This document shows positions 22,426 through 34,400 of a stretch of DNA of 64,000 nucleotides, one piece after another. The translations under genes and the position numbers were made by a program. The notes under the pieces are model-generated. The model saw nothing but the letters and a program-made list of their open reading frames with translations, had not been told where the DNA came from and did no database searches. The stretch spans positions 1-64,000 of the forward strand of contig NW_022985736.1 of the NCBI RefSeq assembly GCF_902459465.1, written 5' to 3'. Source of the stretch: Asterias rubens (lineage: Eukaryota; Echinodermata; Asteroidea; Forcipulatida; Asteriidae). The first letter of the stretch is position 1. Each line of letters starts with the position of its first letter.

Positions 22426-23284
22426 TTACGTTCAGATTATGGGCTGCGACTAATAGTTGACCTTATCTCTGTTTTGTTTCAAGCTTATTGTGTTAGTATT
22501 CTAAAAGGTTGCCTCATTTTGTTGTACTTGTTTTGGGAATTAAGTCTTCTTTATTTTGTGCTTATTATATATAAAATAAAATATTGATAATATTTACATA
22601 ACTTGGCTTGGCTATTTTAATTACATGGACGTAGAAATAATCAAATTTGGGGCCGGCGAAACTAAAGTTGATTATAAACATTGTTAATTTGTTTTACCAA
22701 GATATTTGTACATAAAACGCTTTGTTGTTCGTGTTCTGGGTACTATTAAGTTTTCTTTATTTTTGTGATTTCTAGGTGTATAAAAAAAAAAATATTGATT
22801 ATACTTTAAATAAATCGGTTTTGTTATTATAAATCTGTGGTAAAAATAATTAAACTTGGTGGCGGCGAAACTACAGTTGATCAATTAAATGTAATCAACA
22901 TTTATTTCCATATTTTACACAATTGTCTTTGCGAATTTGTCTGGTACCAAGATGCGTAGTTAACCATGGAATATGGACTAGTGGTGGACACAAAAAATGT
23001 TGCTGCTTGAACTTGCCCCAATATAAGTGGCTTAGGATAACTTGTCCAGAGTAACCTGCATGCAGACACGCAATTAGATTGAATACCGCGCCTTTGATCG
23101 GCAATGGCATTATCTGTTGTCAGACAGGATCTTGACCCTTGTATAATGTAGTTGCCGATAGAATACTGTCAACAACACGTACTACTGGAGAAGAGATCTC
23201 TATTACACAAACATCTAGAATTAAAATGTAACACTTGCACCTAATCCTTCCGAGTCGGCCTCCCAAAACAATCGATCCGTCGCC
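22426..23284. other. No gene recognised; two-copy AT repeat
   Basis: 22560-22680 and 22775-22890 share 'ataaaatattgat' and 'ggcggcgaaactacagttga'-like phrases, indicating an old local duplication. No coding region is supported. Confidence 0.45.
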
Positions 23285-23450
23285 ATAGACCTTTTCGCAA
23301 TAATACCGGGGCGCGCGCGTAAACTTGGAATTAGGTGCATTGTGGTCTAGCTGGTATCCAAATTAATTGATCCATATATATCCCACAATGCACCTCATTC
23401 AACAGTCTGCGCTTGCGCATTGGTATTTGCGATAAGGTCTATTGTACGGC
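23285..23450. mobile_element. Palindromic MITE, ~165 bp
   Basis: 'atagaccttttcgcaataat' near 23286 and the complement of 'ggtatttgcgataaggtcta' near 23421 form the outer arms. 'aggtgcattgtgg' and 'cccacaatgcacct' form the inner arms. Confidence 0.75.
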
Positions 23451-24479
23451 TCTGACAAAAAGCAGGTTCGCACCGCCCTCTTTTGACTAAAACGGTTTAG
23501 TTTATATTCCAATCCAAGATGGCTGAACAGTGCAGTGAGAAACAAATCATGAAACATACAACTCGTTCTTCACAGTGTGTCTCGGTGGTTAGGACTAGCA
23601 ACACACAACTCATTGACTATTCGTAGCGGTAGGTAACCTGGCTGATGATGGTGGAATTTGAGCTGTTGCCCTTGTCTTGGAGGCACCGCAGGATAACGAG
23701 AACAACTATAAAGAATGTGGTATGTGGCTTTTATTTATATCAATTATCATGGCAAAGAATAGATAGGGGAAAAGTTTCCGTATCCTGCCACCACTTCTTT
23801 TCATTCGTTAAGAAGCAAAACGTCTCTAATTAATCTAAATAACGTATTCTTTTCTGTGAAGTCGAGTGAACAAGTTGTGGGAGGGTACGGAAAGTTTTCC
23901 AAGATAGATTCTGAATTGAAAATTTGTCAAGAAATCATGGAGGAATTATAACTATTATTTTTCTGTTGGTTTTAAACCAAAGGCAATGACAATGACATGA
24001 CTGATGTCATGCGATGCATTAGGGTAGAATTAATGAGGCAGTATATTTGATAGCAGGACAAATTATCTCAACAAAACATAATAGCATAGTGAACAAAATT
24101 CGCAAACCATATATATACACATAAAAGGGTGTTGTTTTTATTGATATTTGCCAATATAATGATAGCTCTTGTAACACGACTAAACTCTTCGGAAAAACTG
24201 CCCTTTATCCCTCTCCTTATTGTAAATAAACATGAGCCCAAGTCCTACTAAATCCTTTTGTGATAGAAGTAAGGGAAGTCAGCTTTGTGATTTAGTTTAG
24301 GTGCTCTGTTGGGGACCTTGGTGTATGATATTAATTGTTATAACTTGTGCCCTTGTGATTAGCTTCTTTTGTGTGCTTTTCATTTCGGCTCAGTCAACCT
24401 ATATTTTTATGTTGGAGTTCGTTTTTGAAATCAAGATTGTTGCATAATATTACCCTCAAACAAATGGAAGTTATGACCA
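23451..24479. other. No gene recognised
   Basis: Contains an ATG in good context at 23519 opening 35 codons only; I do not call it a gene. Otherwise unremarkable AT-rich DNA. Confidence 0.4.
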
Positions 24480-24697
24480 GGGCCCAATTTCATAGAGCTG
24501 CTAAGCACACAAATTTGCTTAGCATGAAATTTCTTCCTTGCTAAAAACATTACCAACAAAATTTCCATTTGTTGCATTATTGCTTGTTACTGGTATTCAG
24601 CTGATGTTTGCTCATCCTGAAAATCATCTGGAAATTTTGTTGGTAATCCTGTTTTTATCGAGGCAGAAATTTCATCAGCTCTATGAAATTGGGCCCA
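24480..24697. mobile_element. Palindromic MITE (GGGCCCAATTTCATAGAGCT family), copy 1
   Basis: Left end GGGCCCAATTTCATAGAGCT and right end AGCTCTATGAAATTGGGCCC are perfect complements. Relatives: 50279-50522 and 56370-56552; half-ends near 37138 and 56825. Confidence 0.85.
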
Positions 24698-25542
24698 GGA
24701 CAATGCCCTTGGGAATTCCAAAGATTCCAAAGCCATAATTGGTGTGTTTACAAAGTCTGTGTGGTGTACAATGAACATTCAATGCCTGTTTAACCCTAAA
24801 AACAATGCCTCAGCTACCAAAACACACTTTAGTTGACAAAAAAAAAAATACCCCTCCAAACGTCTTTGGCCAAGTCTTTTGCATGAGACATAAAACCTTC
24901 TAAATCCTCTTATGTAAAAACAGCCTGATAGCCCAAGTCCTTCTAAATCCCACCCTTACGAAAAACTCATTGTAACACAAACCCTTCTAAATCCTCCTGT
25001 GATACAATCCCTTATAAACCAAATCCTTCTTTATTATACACTTTGGCAAATATGAAATTGAAGGATTTGGGCCCTTTATGTTGACCATTGTTTTCATTTA
25101 CATCTAAGTTGTACTTCCGTCGGTATATAAAGCTTATTATTGGACCAATTTAACTCCGTTTGTTAGCAATCGTCCGTGGCCCCAAATAACAACAGTGGGA
25201 CATATCGCCTTTTGTTATTTCATTTTGTCCCAGTAATTATGAATCTCACATAGACTCTGTACACAAAGTCCATATGGAGCACCCCTGTCTTTAGAATTGC
25301 TCTTTTGTGTTTCCCGTTCATGTTTCCCTGTTTTCGGTCTCCGTAAGATAGTGAATGCATGGTGAATGTAAGTCAACTCCGCAGTCAAACCTTAATGTTT
25401 TAATGTAAACCATTTTCGAATCCATTGTTTTAGTGGACAGTTCGCCATTGAAAATTTATACAAATTGGGAATCCTTATGTTTGGAACACAAGTGCGCCCT
25501 CGGTGTTCAACTGTCCAATGCAAATTTGTGATGAACATAACT
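24698..25542. other. No gene; degenerate 'aaatccttctaaatcc' repeats
   Basis: Motifs like 'cccaagtccttctaaatcc' recur at about 24235, 24895, 24935, 24985 and 25020, a loose dispersed tandem repeat. No coding region. Confidence 0.45.
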
Positions 25543-25931
25543 GTTACAGGCAGTGGACACTATTGGTAATTGTCAAAGACTAGCCTTCACAGTTGGTGTA
25601 TCTCAACATATGCATAAAATAACAAACCTGTGAAAATTTGAGCTCAATCGGTCTTCGAACTTGCGAGATAATAATGAAAGAAAAAAAACGCCCATGTCAC
25701 ACGAAGTTGTGTCCGTTTGGAAGGTTGATTTCGAGACCTCAAGTTCTAAATCTGAGGTCTCGAAATCAAATTCGTGAAAAATTACTTTTTTCTCGAAAAC
25801 TATGGCACTTCAGAGGGAGCAATTTCTCACAATGTTTTATACTATCAACCTCTCCCCATTACTCGTCACCAAGAAAGGTTTTATCCTAAAAATTATTTTG
25901 AGTAATTACCAATAGTGTCCACTGCCTTTAA
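25543..25931 (+). mobile_element. Main-family MITE, full copy
   Basis: Near-consensus. The left flank is TTAC and the right is TTAA; ends are AGGCAGTGGACAC and GTGTCCACTGCCT. The core hairpin at about 25726-25770 pairs TTTCGAGACCTCA with TGAGGTCTCGAAA. Confidence 0.92.
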
Positions 25932-26214
25932 TACATGTAGGATCACCCTCTTTTCCATTTTAGCTTTTAGTAAGAGAAAGCACATACCTGTTTTTTTTTT
26001 TAGCTTTTCCATTTTGTAGGCAGCATAGATCATACCATGCTCCAAATACCAATTTGAGAGGGAAACAATCTTTAGAACTTTCTTTGAGTATCAATTTGTC
26101 TTAGAATATCTTTCAATTAGATAAATAATTGTCATGCTTATTTGACTCGGTATATGTTGTAAACCATTGTTAGTGGCCAGCCTCCTGCTGTGCTGACTTT
26201 GTGTCAAGACGTAT

Positions 26215-26597
26215 TTAAAGGCAGTGGACACTATTGGTAATTGTCAAAGACTAGCCTTCGTAGTTGGTGTATCTCAACATATACATAAAATAACAAACCT
26301 GTGAAAATTTGAGCTCAGTCGGTCATCGAATTTGCAAGATATGAATGAAAGAAAAAAACACCCTTGTCACACGATGGTGCGTTTAGATGGTTGATTTCGA
26401 GACCTCAAGTTCTAAATCTGAGGTCTCGAAATCAAATTCGTGAAAAAATACTTATTTCTCGGAAACTATGGCACTTCAGAGGATGCTGTTCCTCACAATG
26501 TTTTATACCATCAACCTCTCCCTAAAACTTGTCATCAAGAATGGTTTTATGCTAATAATTATTTTGAGTAATTCCCAAAAGTGTCCACTGCCTTTAA
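26215..26597 (+). mobile_element. Main-family MITE, full copy
   Basis: TTAA on both sides, GAGACCTC core, very similar to the copy at 25543. Confidence 0.92.
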
Positions 26598-27708
26598 TAC
26601 GGTGCTGTATGTACTGCACTGAAGGATTAAATCAGTAACAGGACATTTCTGTTTATTTATAGACGTCGTCATTAATGGCTTTTGGCATGTATTGTATTTC
26701 GGTGACTGCTAGTCCTTTTTTAATTTAAGTACCGGCCTCATGACCCGTGTCTCTACAATTAAAAGATAAACAGTTTCATTCTGTTTATAGCGCGATTAAT
26801 GGGTGAGCAATTATTTAATTGGTAAGATTGTCTCTTCGTTGAACAGTGTACATGGTTTGTTTGTATAGAGCGTCGTGAGGTTCATGAGCATTGTTGCTGC
26901 TCCTGGAAACAATGTCAACAACACTGACACTTCGCGAAAAAGCGAAGCGAAGATCACTTACGTTTACCACCATGCCCCATATACAGTACACGGTGCAATT
27001 TCATTTTGCAATAAAGTGTGTTGTTACTTATTGTAAACAGCAGTCCCCAGCACAAAGGATTTTGCCTGGAAATTACTTATTCCACATAAACTAATCCGTA
27101 AAATTTAATCACACAAAATCCTTAGAGGGTAACTAATCTTGTGAATTCTAAACAGTAAATTAGTATTGAACCACTGGTCTCCAATAGGGCCCAATCAAAT
27201 TCACGGCAAGCTAAAACGATTATTGTATTTTTTTAGTGCCTATTTCTACATTGCAAAAAGCCTCTTAGATTGCTTCAGCTTTTCCCAACATATAGTAGGA
27301 ACAATCGTTGATTGAGTTACTTTTGATGTGCACGGTTATTGAAATGTTAAACTAAATGCCGAATTCCAAAACTCACTCCAAAATGGTCCATAACCGCACG
27401 TTGGTTGCCAGAACTTTCAGAAATGTCCTCATTCCCGCAAAGAATGTTTCACAGTATCATTATCACCTTTGACTGGCTTTACGAAATACTCGAAATGTCC
27501 TAACTTGGTTTCCTTGCAGCATAATTTATATTGAATCGCTCACAACCTAAATATGCCTGGCAGACCGTCTATAACACGGTTATTTGATCAATGGTCTAAA
27601 TATAAGAGCATACAAAAGCTCCGTGTTTAACTGACATAATATTGCGATGCCTTACGTTACGTGTGATTAAAATTAATACAGAAATCAGTAATAATTATAG
27701 TCAATGCA
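26598..27708. other. No gene recognised
   Basis: AT-rich noncoding sequence; nothing supported on either strand. Confidence 0.4.
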
Positions 27709-27855
27709 ATGGGAGACGTTGGAACGCTAGGTGGCAGCAGACTTACCAGGTAAGTTTCCATTGTTTACGTAGTTATGAGCATGCGCACATTACCGAAAAC
27801 AATGGATTTTACCTGTTAAGTCTGCTGCCACCAAGCGTCCCAAAAGTCTCCCATT
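27709..27855. mobile_element. Palindromic MITE with paired CTCF-like cores, full copy
   Basis: Ends AATGGGAGAC and GTCTCCCATT. Inside the arms, TAGGTGGCAG (27728-27737) on the + strand faces TTGGTGGCAG (27825-27834) on the - strand, each followed by CAGACTTA. The centre has 'ccattgtttacg' and 'aaaacaatgg'. Confidence 0.85.
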
Positions 27856-29364
27856 GTCTGCTGTTATTAATATTTATTTATCAACTGTGTTTGTAGTTTT
27901 TATGAACACGGAACGAGATACAATTAGGCTGTTTGAGTGATTGCTCAAAAATAATCAATCAATGTCACTAGTCGAACATGCAATGTCTTCAACCCCTTAC
28001 AATGCTGGAAAAGCCATTACGTCAAAATTTGAAAGGGGCTGGCTGATAGCTGCTATAGTTCTCCCTCCATGGTTGATCGAGGCACACCAAGAACCATTAT
28101 TTTCTGTGCATTTACAAACTATTTAAAGTGAATTCTGCCCAGCTTTTGTCAAGATTTATTTAGGTTCACAAAAATGTTCACTTCCCAATATTTGTTTATT
28201 GTTTCTATAATATTTGTTTAATTAACATCTTTAGATTCCCAACTGTTAAGATTATTTGAGTCCTCTAGACTACCCAGTAAACTATACATTTCTCTACTTA
28301 TCTAAATTCTTAAGGTTAAGGGCATGACAATGCCCTTTTACTACCTCATCTCAATTATAATTAATATCTCAGTTATAATTATATATAAACAAAATGGGAT
28401 CTGCCCCCGGCACCCCATGGATATGTCGAATGGTCCATTCTAGGACATCAATGATTTTGACTCCCCCATGTCATTACACTTTAAAGAAATGACTTAATTT
28501 GTGATTATGTTCCACCATTAACTGTACACTTCATCATTGCAGGGAATACATTAAATGTATCAAACAACCATTCGCCTAAGTCTTGTAAGAGCCTTGATCA
28601 TACATTCCTTTGGGGTTTGTCTTTGTTAAAGGGAGAACCTGTTTAAAATGTTATATTCTTTTCTTTTCAAAAATTTTATATTCTTTTCTTTTCAAAATTG
28701 TCTTCAAAATATTGTCGGATTTGGCGTGGCTCTTCGCACTAGCCTTTTGTCCAGGCGGTCACTGCGTGTCAAGCTTTACACAGCCCATAAATACACGCCT
28801 AAACACACGGACTAGTCTTGGCCCACGACGATATAGTGGTCGATAGTGGATGTGAACTTACGCTCAGTTGTGAATCGCTACAGCAGACCACACACGACCG
28901 GCATGGGGACAGACTAGCATACTGCACGAAACGGGGTTACCTTAGTTGCGCGGTGACCATGGCAAGTTTTCGATTTCCAACGAATACTTTTGCGGTATTA
29001 AAACAGAAACTGAATTATTTCCTGAGGATGACATTTCGGATTATCAATCTCTGGTAATTAATGTTACCTGAATGTTCAACTTTGTCGTGATAGTCGGCGA
29101 AGCACCTTGTATTACGGATGCTATTTCATACTCCACTGATGCATGCATGTCTTAAATCGACAGGTTTGATTCTGCATGACAACCGACGTAGGAGTGGAAA
29201 ATGTGCGCAATCTGAATTACACATGCATGAAAAGTCGAATATTTTAAAACACACTATCTCCACGGGCTCATTCTAACAGGCTGACTGTGACGGCGTCAAC
29301 ATTGATTTATAATAAGTAAGGTGTGATTCTTGTTCAAAGTGAGAGGAGGCGATCGTTGATAGAT
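27856..29364. other. Upstream flank of GPCR1; no other gene
   Basis: Probable promoter and 5' UTR region of the receptor gene at 29365. A slightly GC-richer patch (28700-28970) might hold upstream exons, but no splice structure is certain. Confidence 0.35.
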
Positions 29365-30318
29365 ATGGAAGAAATACTTATTCTTCGTATATACAAAGCT
29401 ATCGTTGGAATTCTAGGGATTCTTGGCAATACTCTGGTATGCTTTATCATCTGGAAAGTAGCAGCCATGCAGACTCGTACAAATGCATTCATCTTTCATC
29501 AAGCAGTGATTGATTTCTTAGGAGCTGCAGTGACGTTGCTTAAGAGTGAGATCCCTTTACCTGTGCCGCTTCCTAACAACGAACTCGGTTGGTTCCTATG
29601 TCATGTTTGGGTCTCTAACTTTGCTCTATTTCTCTTTTTCGTGATGTCATCTTTCAACCTGTTGGTGTTGACCATGGAGCGGTATTTCGCCATCGTTTAC
29701 CCCTTCAAGTACCATGCAGCATTCGCAACAAGGGCACGACTGAAGATTGCTGTAGCCATGATACTGTGCTGGCTTTTAGCTGCAGCTATTAAGAGCTATC
29801 TCATGTTGATCTTTGAGCAGCAAAATGGTACGTGTGTTTCCATACCCGGATCCAAGGCAATAGGTGTTTTAACAGCAACCGTGCAATACATCTTGCCTGT
29901 CGGTGTGATGCTCTTTGCCTACATTCGCATCAGCGTGGAGATGAAGCGGGGAGCAGCCCGTGTCGGCCCGGCACCAGCCCAGCATCTTCCCGGTGGAGCA
30001 AACGCACCGGACATGGCCGAGTCCCTCCTCCGTGCAAGACGTAACACCTTCAAGATGCTCTTGATCGTCTTTATCACGTTCTTGATCTGCTGGACACCTA
30101 ACCAGGTCATCTTTCTCATGTTTAATCTTGGTTGGAAGCTTGAATTCAACGAGTGGTATTACCTCCTGTCTGTCGCGATGGTGGCAACTAATTCATGCGT
30201 TAATCCACTGATTTACGCCTTCAAGTATAGTCAGTTTCGAAAAGGTGTGCGGAGTGTATTTGGATGCCGGCGTGGACGAGATGCTCCGGGCGCTAGTACA
30301 ACCATGATTTCTGTTTAA
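29365..30318 (+). CDS. Class A (rhodopsin-type) GPCR, single exon, paralogue 1
   Basis: 317 residues, intronless. Seven helices with class A landmarks: Asn22 (TM1, GNTLVC), Asp50 (TM2), Cys79 and Cys157 (extracellular disulphide pair), ERY 105-107, Trp136 (TM4), Pro178 (TM5), CWTP 242-245, NPLIY 280-284. An N-glycosylation site NGT sits in loop 2. The N-terminus is very short and the third intracellular loop is Ala/Pro/Gly-rich. The ATG at 29365 is chosen because it aligns with the paralogue's start; the frame is open further upstream without another ATG. Receptors of this type sit in the plasma membrane and signal through G proteins. The ligand is unknown; resemblance is to peptide-receptor-like orphans that are expanded in echinoderms. 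The 3' end is duplicated at 31195. Confidence 0.93.
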   Translation: MEEILILRIYKAIVGILGILGNTLVCFIIWKVAAMQTRTNAFIFHQAVIDFLGAAVTLLKSEIPLPVPLPNNELGWFLCHVWVSNFALFLFFVMSSFNLLVLTMERYFAIVYPFKYHAAFATRARLKIAVAMILCWLLAAAIKSYLMLIFEQQNGTCVSIPGSKAIGVLTATVQYILPVGVMLFAYIRISVEMKRGAARVGPAPAQHLPGGANAPDMAESLLRARRNTFKMLLIVFITFLICWTPNQVIFLMFNLGWKLEFNEWYYLLSVAMVATNSCVNPLIYAFKYSQFRKGVRSVFGCRRGRDAPGASTTMISV

Positions 30319-30602
30319 AATCAAAACACTCTAAGCACCCTTGACTGAACACCACTATTGCAGTGACAGTTAACCGCGTCCTAGAACTGTTGACTAAACA
30401 TAAAGCACTCGATAGCCAATTAAAGGCACTGTACACCTTCGGTAATTGTCAAGGACCATGCAGTATTTTGTATTCCAGCATATGCAAAAACTTAAAAATC
30501 TGTAAAATAATGTCATAGAATTGTTGACTATAGACAATGCCCTGTATTGTAAATTCATGCAATATTTTAGGTTTTTTGTTTTGCTCCTAAAAACACTGGA
30601 AG
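30259..30602 (+). repeat. 3' end of GPCR1 plus downstream DNA, duplicated (copy 1, left part)
   Basis: From 'ttggatgccggcgtggacg' (last ~20 codons) through the 3' flank to 'acactggaagt', nearly identical to 31194-31537. Confidence 0.92.
30420..30602 (+). mobile_element. Truncated MITE of the CTCGATATCGAG subfamily
   Basis: Starts at TTAA with AGGCACTGTACACC and is cut off at 30602, where sequence found in copy 2 only at 32994 begins. The full version is at 31354-31909. Confidence 0.85.
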
Positions 30603-30706
30603 TACGGAGATACGATTTAGGTAGACGAAAGAAAACGAATGATAACAACTGAAGAATCAAATTTTTTATGTATATGAAACGTCTGCGTGCATTTTACAAT
30701 AATGGT
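30603..30706 (+). repeat. Duplicated segment (copy 1, right part)
   Basis: Starts 'tacggagatacgatttaggt' and runs to 'tttacaataatgg'; matches 32993-33095 almost exactly. Confidence 0.92.
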
Positions 30707-31193
30707 CATACCAAAACATCCACCCACTTGTCCACCCTTTGTCTTTGCACCAAGAAGTAGTGGCAATGTGTAGAATGCCAAAGCCTTCTTCTCTTCTGTA
30801 AACAAAGAATAATTCTTTAAATTGAGAAGGAAATGTTCACCAATAAGAAAAAAATATCCACTTACGAAAACAACATTTTAGTCACTTGAGAATTTATACA
30901 AAATATTTGGTAGCCTTTATCACTGCTTAGTTGGTTGATTCGTTGTCAATGTAATAACTGCCAAGTCAACTTATGATATTAATTTCATTTAGTTTTTCAT
31001 GTTGTGCTCTTTGAGGCTTTGGTGGTGTAGGGACAGTCAAGTTTTTTGGTAAAAGAAGTTCGCTACTTAGCCATAGCAGACACATCACAAGTCCTAGTGT
31101 GTTTTCCACACAACATGCTGTTTTGCTCTTGGTCATAGAATGAACTTTTTATGACATCTTGGGAAAATAAAAGAAGCTTGAATTTGAATTGAA

Positions 31194-31537
31194 TTGGATG
31201 CCGGCGTGGACGAGATGCTCCGGGCGCTAGTACAACCATGATTTCTGTTTAAAATCAAAACACTCTAAGCACCCTTGACTGAACACCACTATTGCAGTGA
31301 CAGTTAACCGCGTCCTAGAACTGTTGACTAAACATAAGGCAATCGATAGCCAATTAAAGGCACTGTACACCTTCGGTAATTGTCAAGGACCATGCAGTAT
31401 TTTGTATTCCAGCATATGCAAAAACTTAAAAATCTGTAAAATAATGTCATAGAATTGTTGACTATAGACAATGCCCTCTATTGTAAATTCATGCAATATT
31501 TGAGGTTTTTTTTTTTGCTCCTAAAAACACTGGAAGT
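31194..31537 (+). pseudogene. Duplicated 3' end of GPCR1 (copy 2)
   Basis: Contains the last ~20 codons of the receptor including the stop, plus its 3' flank, but no preceding receptor sequence. It is directly preceded by a GAATT-type tail. Not an independent gene. Confidence 0.9.
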
Positions 31538-31909
31538 GGGCAACAAATAGTGATTAACACAGGTGTTCTGAAGAAGCTTAGAATGCACCAAATATCATCT
31601 AGAGACTTCACAAAATTTGCTTTTTGTGAAAATTTAGGCTCAATTGGTCATCGGAGTCGGGAGAAAATAACGGGAAAACCCACCCTTGTTTCCGCACGTT
31701 TCGCCGTGTCACGACATGTGTTAAAAATAAATTCGTAATTCTCGATATCGAGAATTGATATTGTTTAATGTTTTCTCAAAAAAGTAAAGCATTTCATGGA
31801 ATAATATTTCAAGGGAAGTCTTTCACCATTACCTTCTGTACACCCTGTTAGTTATTTGTAAAACTGTAATTTTTGTTTCTGTTCCGAAAGTGTCCACTTT
31901 TGGCTTTAA
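31354..31909 (+). mobile_element. Full MITE of the CTCGATATCGAG subfamily
   Basis: TTAA-bounded. Central palindrome TCTCGATATCGAGA at about 31740. Shares end blocks with the main family but has a different body ('ggagtcgggagaaaataacg', 'cgtttcgccgtgtcacgaca'). A second body of this type is at 44217-44552. Confidence 0.85.
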
Positions 31910-31933
31910 GCTAAGTATATAATTATATATCAT

Positions 31934-32082
31934 AATAAGAGACTTTGGGACGCTAGGTGGCAGCAGACTTACCAGGTTAATTTCCATTGTTTACGTAATT
32001 ATGAGCATGCCCACTGTACCGAGAACAATGGATTTTACTTGGTAAGTCTACTGCCACCAAGCGTGCCAAAAGTCTCCCATTA
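31934..32082. mobile_element. Palindromic MITE with paired CTCF-like cores
   Basis: The left arm carries CTAGGTGGCAGCAGACTT near 31953. The right arm carries the near-complement (CTACTGCCACCAAGCG) near 32049. Ends 'agagacttt' and 'aaagtctcccatta'. Confidence 0.85.
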
Positions 32083-32992
32083 TTTTTTAAAAGCACTGAG
32101 GCAGTTTAATAGCTTAACCAAAAATCATATACGAAAGTTGTTACCCTCCCCAGGGTTATGGGGTGTGTGCCAGTTTGGAATAAAACATAACACAATACAA
32201 TAAAATACAATTATTACATAGTGAATAAAACAACATTACATGATAAACATAACTTCGGACCAACCATAACGCAGATATGGAAAGCTTACGTCACTGCACG
32301 TTTTCCCAATGAAATCATTGAATCCAGCCGCATGCAATAAATAATTGGGCCCATACGACCAGTGCATGTCCGTATCCTCGCAGGGGACCGGTCTAACCCA
32401 AAACTTTGCGTTGAGAAAGTTGCGACCTAAAGAGGTCAGTTTTGTTGGTAAACATGGTTGCTTTAGGTAATTTTCGGTCCAATTCCTAAATGTAGCACAG
32501 CCAAATGTGCAGTCTGGCACCCTGTGTACGCACATGTATTGTGTTGACACATCATGGCTTCCGAACGCAAGTTTTCAAAACTTTACAAATCGTCCCAACC
32601 TCAAGCTTTTATGTGGTTCTGGTACCCCCCCCCCCCCCCCCACCCCCACCCCCACCCTCATCCGAATCAACCCTTCACCGCTGTTACAAAATGAAGAGTA
32701 GAATCATGTTTACACAAGCTGATATTCCAGACAAGGCTTGCAGGAGTACAATCTTGAAAGTAATTTCTTTTTCATTATAATGAATGTCAAAATATAGCCA
32801 CAACTAGCCGCAGTTATTGTGTATCCTTGAGTAAGGTTGGGTTTGATAGGTTTGTAAGTAGATAATTTCATCTTGGCTTTATTGAATGCTAATCACAAGT
32901 GCACACTATTGTTCTTCATTCGTTGCATCAAACATAATTATTGGGTATTATGGAAGTAAATTTCGAAACGTTATACGGAATAATTATTATTA
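32083..32992. other. No gene; includes C-rich microsatellite
   Basis: 32622-32660 is a run of C then CACCCC repeats. 'cggaccaaccataacgcaga' near 32256 matches 'cggaccaatcaaaacgcaga' near 34654, so it is a half-copy of the palindrome described there. No coding region. Confidence 0.45.
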
Positions 32993-33095
32993 TACGGAGA
33001 TACGATTTAGGTAGACGAAAGAAAACGAATGATAACAACTGAAGAATCAATTTTTTTATGTATATGAAACGTCTGCGTGCATTTTACAATAATGG
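32993..33095 (+). repeat. Duplicated segment (copy 2, right part)
   Basis: Matches 30603-30706. Lies 1.46 kb downstream of the left part of the same duplication. Confidence 0.92.
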
Positions 33096-34191
33096 AACCA
33101 TAAAAATAAAACAAAAAAAATTATTATTTTTTAGTGTTGGCATGGTATTGTGTGACACTTTACAGGAAACTATTTAGAAAGGGTAATATTATCTTTAAAA
33201 CACTGCAGTCATGCACTTATAGACTGTTCAAAACTATTTTAAAAAAGACAGTGCATACCTATGGTAATTACTTTACCGTATGACCAACTTGATATACGAA
33301 GCACTACAGCTTCACCCCTACAAACTTGAATCTGACAGCTACCTGACCATTTCGCTCGGCCCCAGCGGCCAGTCTATCCGATATCCAGGACCGCTGGGAT
33401 GGGCTAATCGCTTGTACAGATTCTTGTTCGGGAGGTACGTCATGCGTACAGTGCATAGAAATAATATGGTGCAGTGTGAGTGTGATGCATGATGGGACTG
33501 CGAATTATAAAAACCAATGACAGTGCATGATACGTTTGCCCATCCCAGCACCTTTGGTTTAAGAGTCCCTGCCTGTAAGAGTGTACCAAGTGGTGATTCA
33601 TGGGTTCTCAGATCTTCTTCTAAAAAATTAGAGTGATACATCATCATACCAAACGAATAAATCCAAAATTTTAGTTTGCTGACGCTTTCGGTTTTGGAGT
33701 AAACACAAAGATGTGCGCCAAGCTCGTCCCAACAAAAGTAAAACATTTTTTGAAACCTCCAGTTGGGCTTATAACAAAAGTAAAAAAAAGAATTTGGGAT
33801 CTCGTTGGCGCATCATGTTACGCGCACCTGAACCTTTGACGAACAGTGCCCTCGTGCCATTTTCAACGCCTCATAACTCAGCGCACCTATAAGTTCCCAT
33901 GAATTAAACAAGTTCAAATGAAAGAGCTTGAAAGTGCAAAGTGCGTGGGATCTCGTTGGCGCAGACAGATAATAGAGGTCAAAGTTCAAATTTTACCAAT
34001 ATATTGCGTTTTCGCACCTCCGTAACTTCGCGCGCCAAAAAAAAAATTGTTTTTATGGCAAGTGGGTATTGGAACAGTTTTCATCTAATGACAAATGAAA
34101 AAAGAATCTTGGGATCTCTGCATCTTGCATATCAAAAGATTTGTTGAAAATTTTCTAAAGTATTGTCATTCCACACATTTTGTCTTAAATT
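33096..34191. other. No gene recognised
   Basis: 'gggatctcgttggcgca' occurs at about 33798 and 33948 in direct orientation. Otherwise nothing is supported. Confidence 0.4.
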
Positions 34192-34400
34192 GTAGAGTGT
34201 CTTGGCCGAGTAGTTAAGAGCATCGAATTCAAGTTCTGGTGCGAACTCACCGGAGGGTGGGTTCGAATCCCGGTCGTGACACTTGTGTCCTTGAGCAAGA
34301 TACTTTACTATAATTGCTTCTCTTCACCCAGGGGAATAAATGGGAACCTGCGAGGGTAGAGGTTGATATTGTGAATGAAAAAGCCATTTGAGCGATATGA
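34192..34400 (+). mobile_element. tRNA-derived SINE, copy 3 (3'-truncated)
   Basis: TGGCCGAGTAGTTAAGAGC and GGTTCGAATCCCGG boxes with a long variable-arm-like segment between them, then the shared 'gcttctcttcacccagggg' body. Confidence 0.85.

Noticed and set aside
23519..23626. ATG in good context opening MAEQCSEKQ..., possible first exon
   Set aside because: Only 35 codons before a stop, no convincing donor in frame, no recognisable domain. RNA-seq could revive it.
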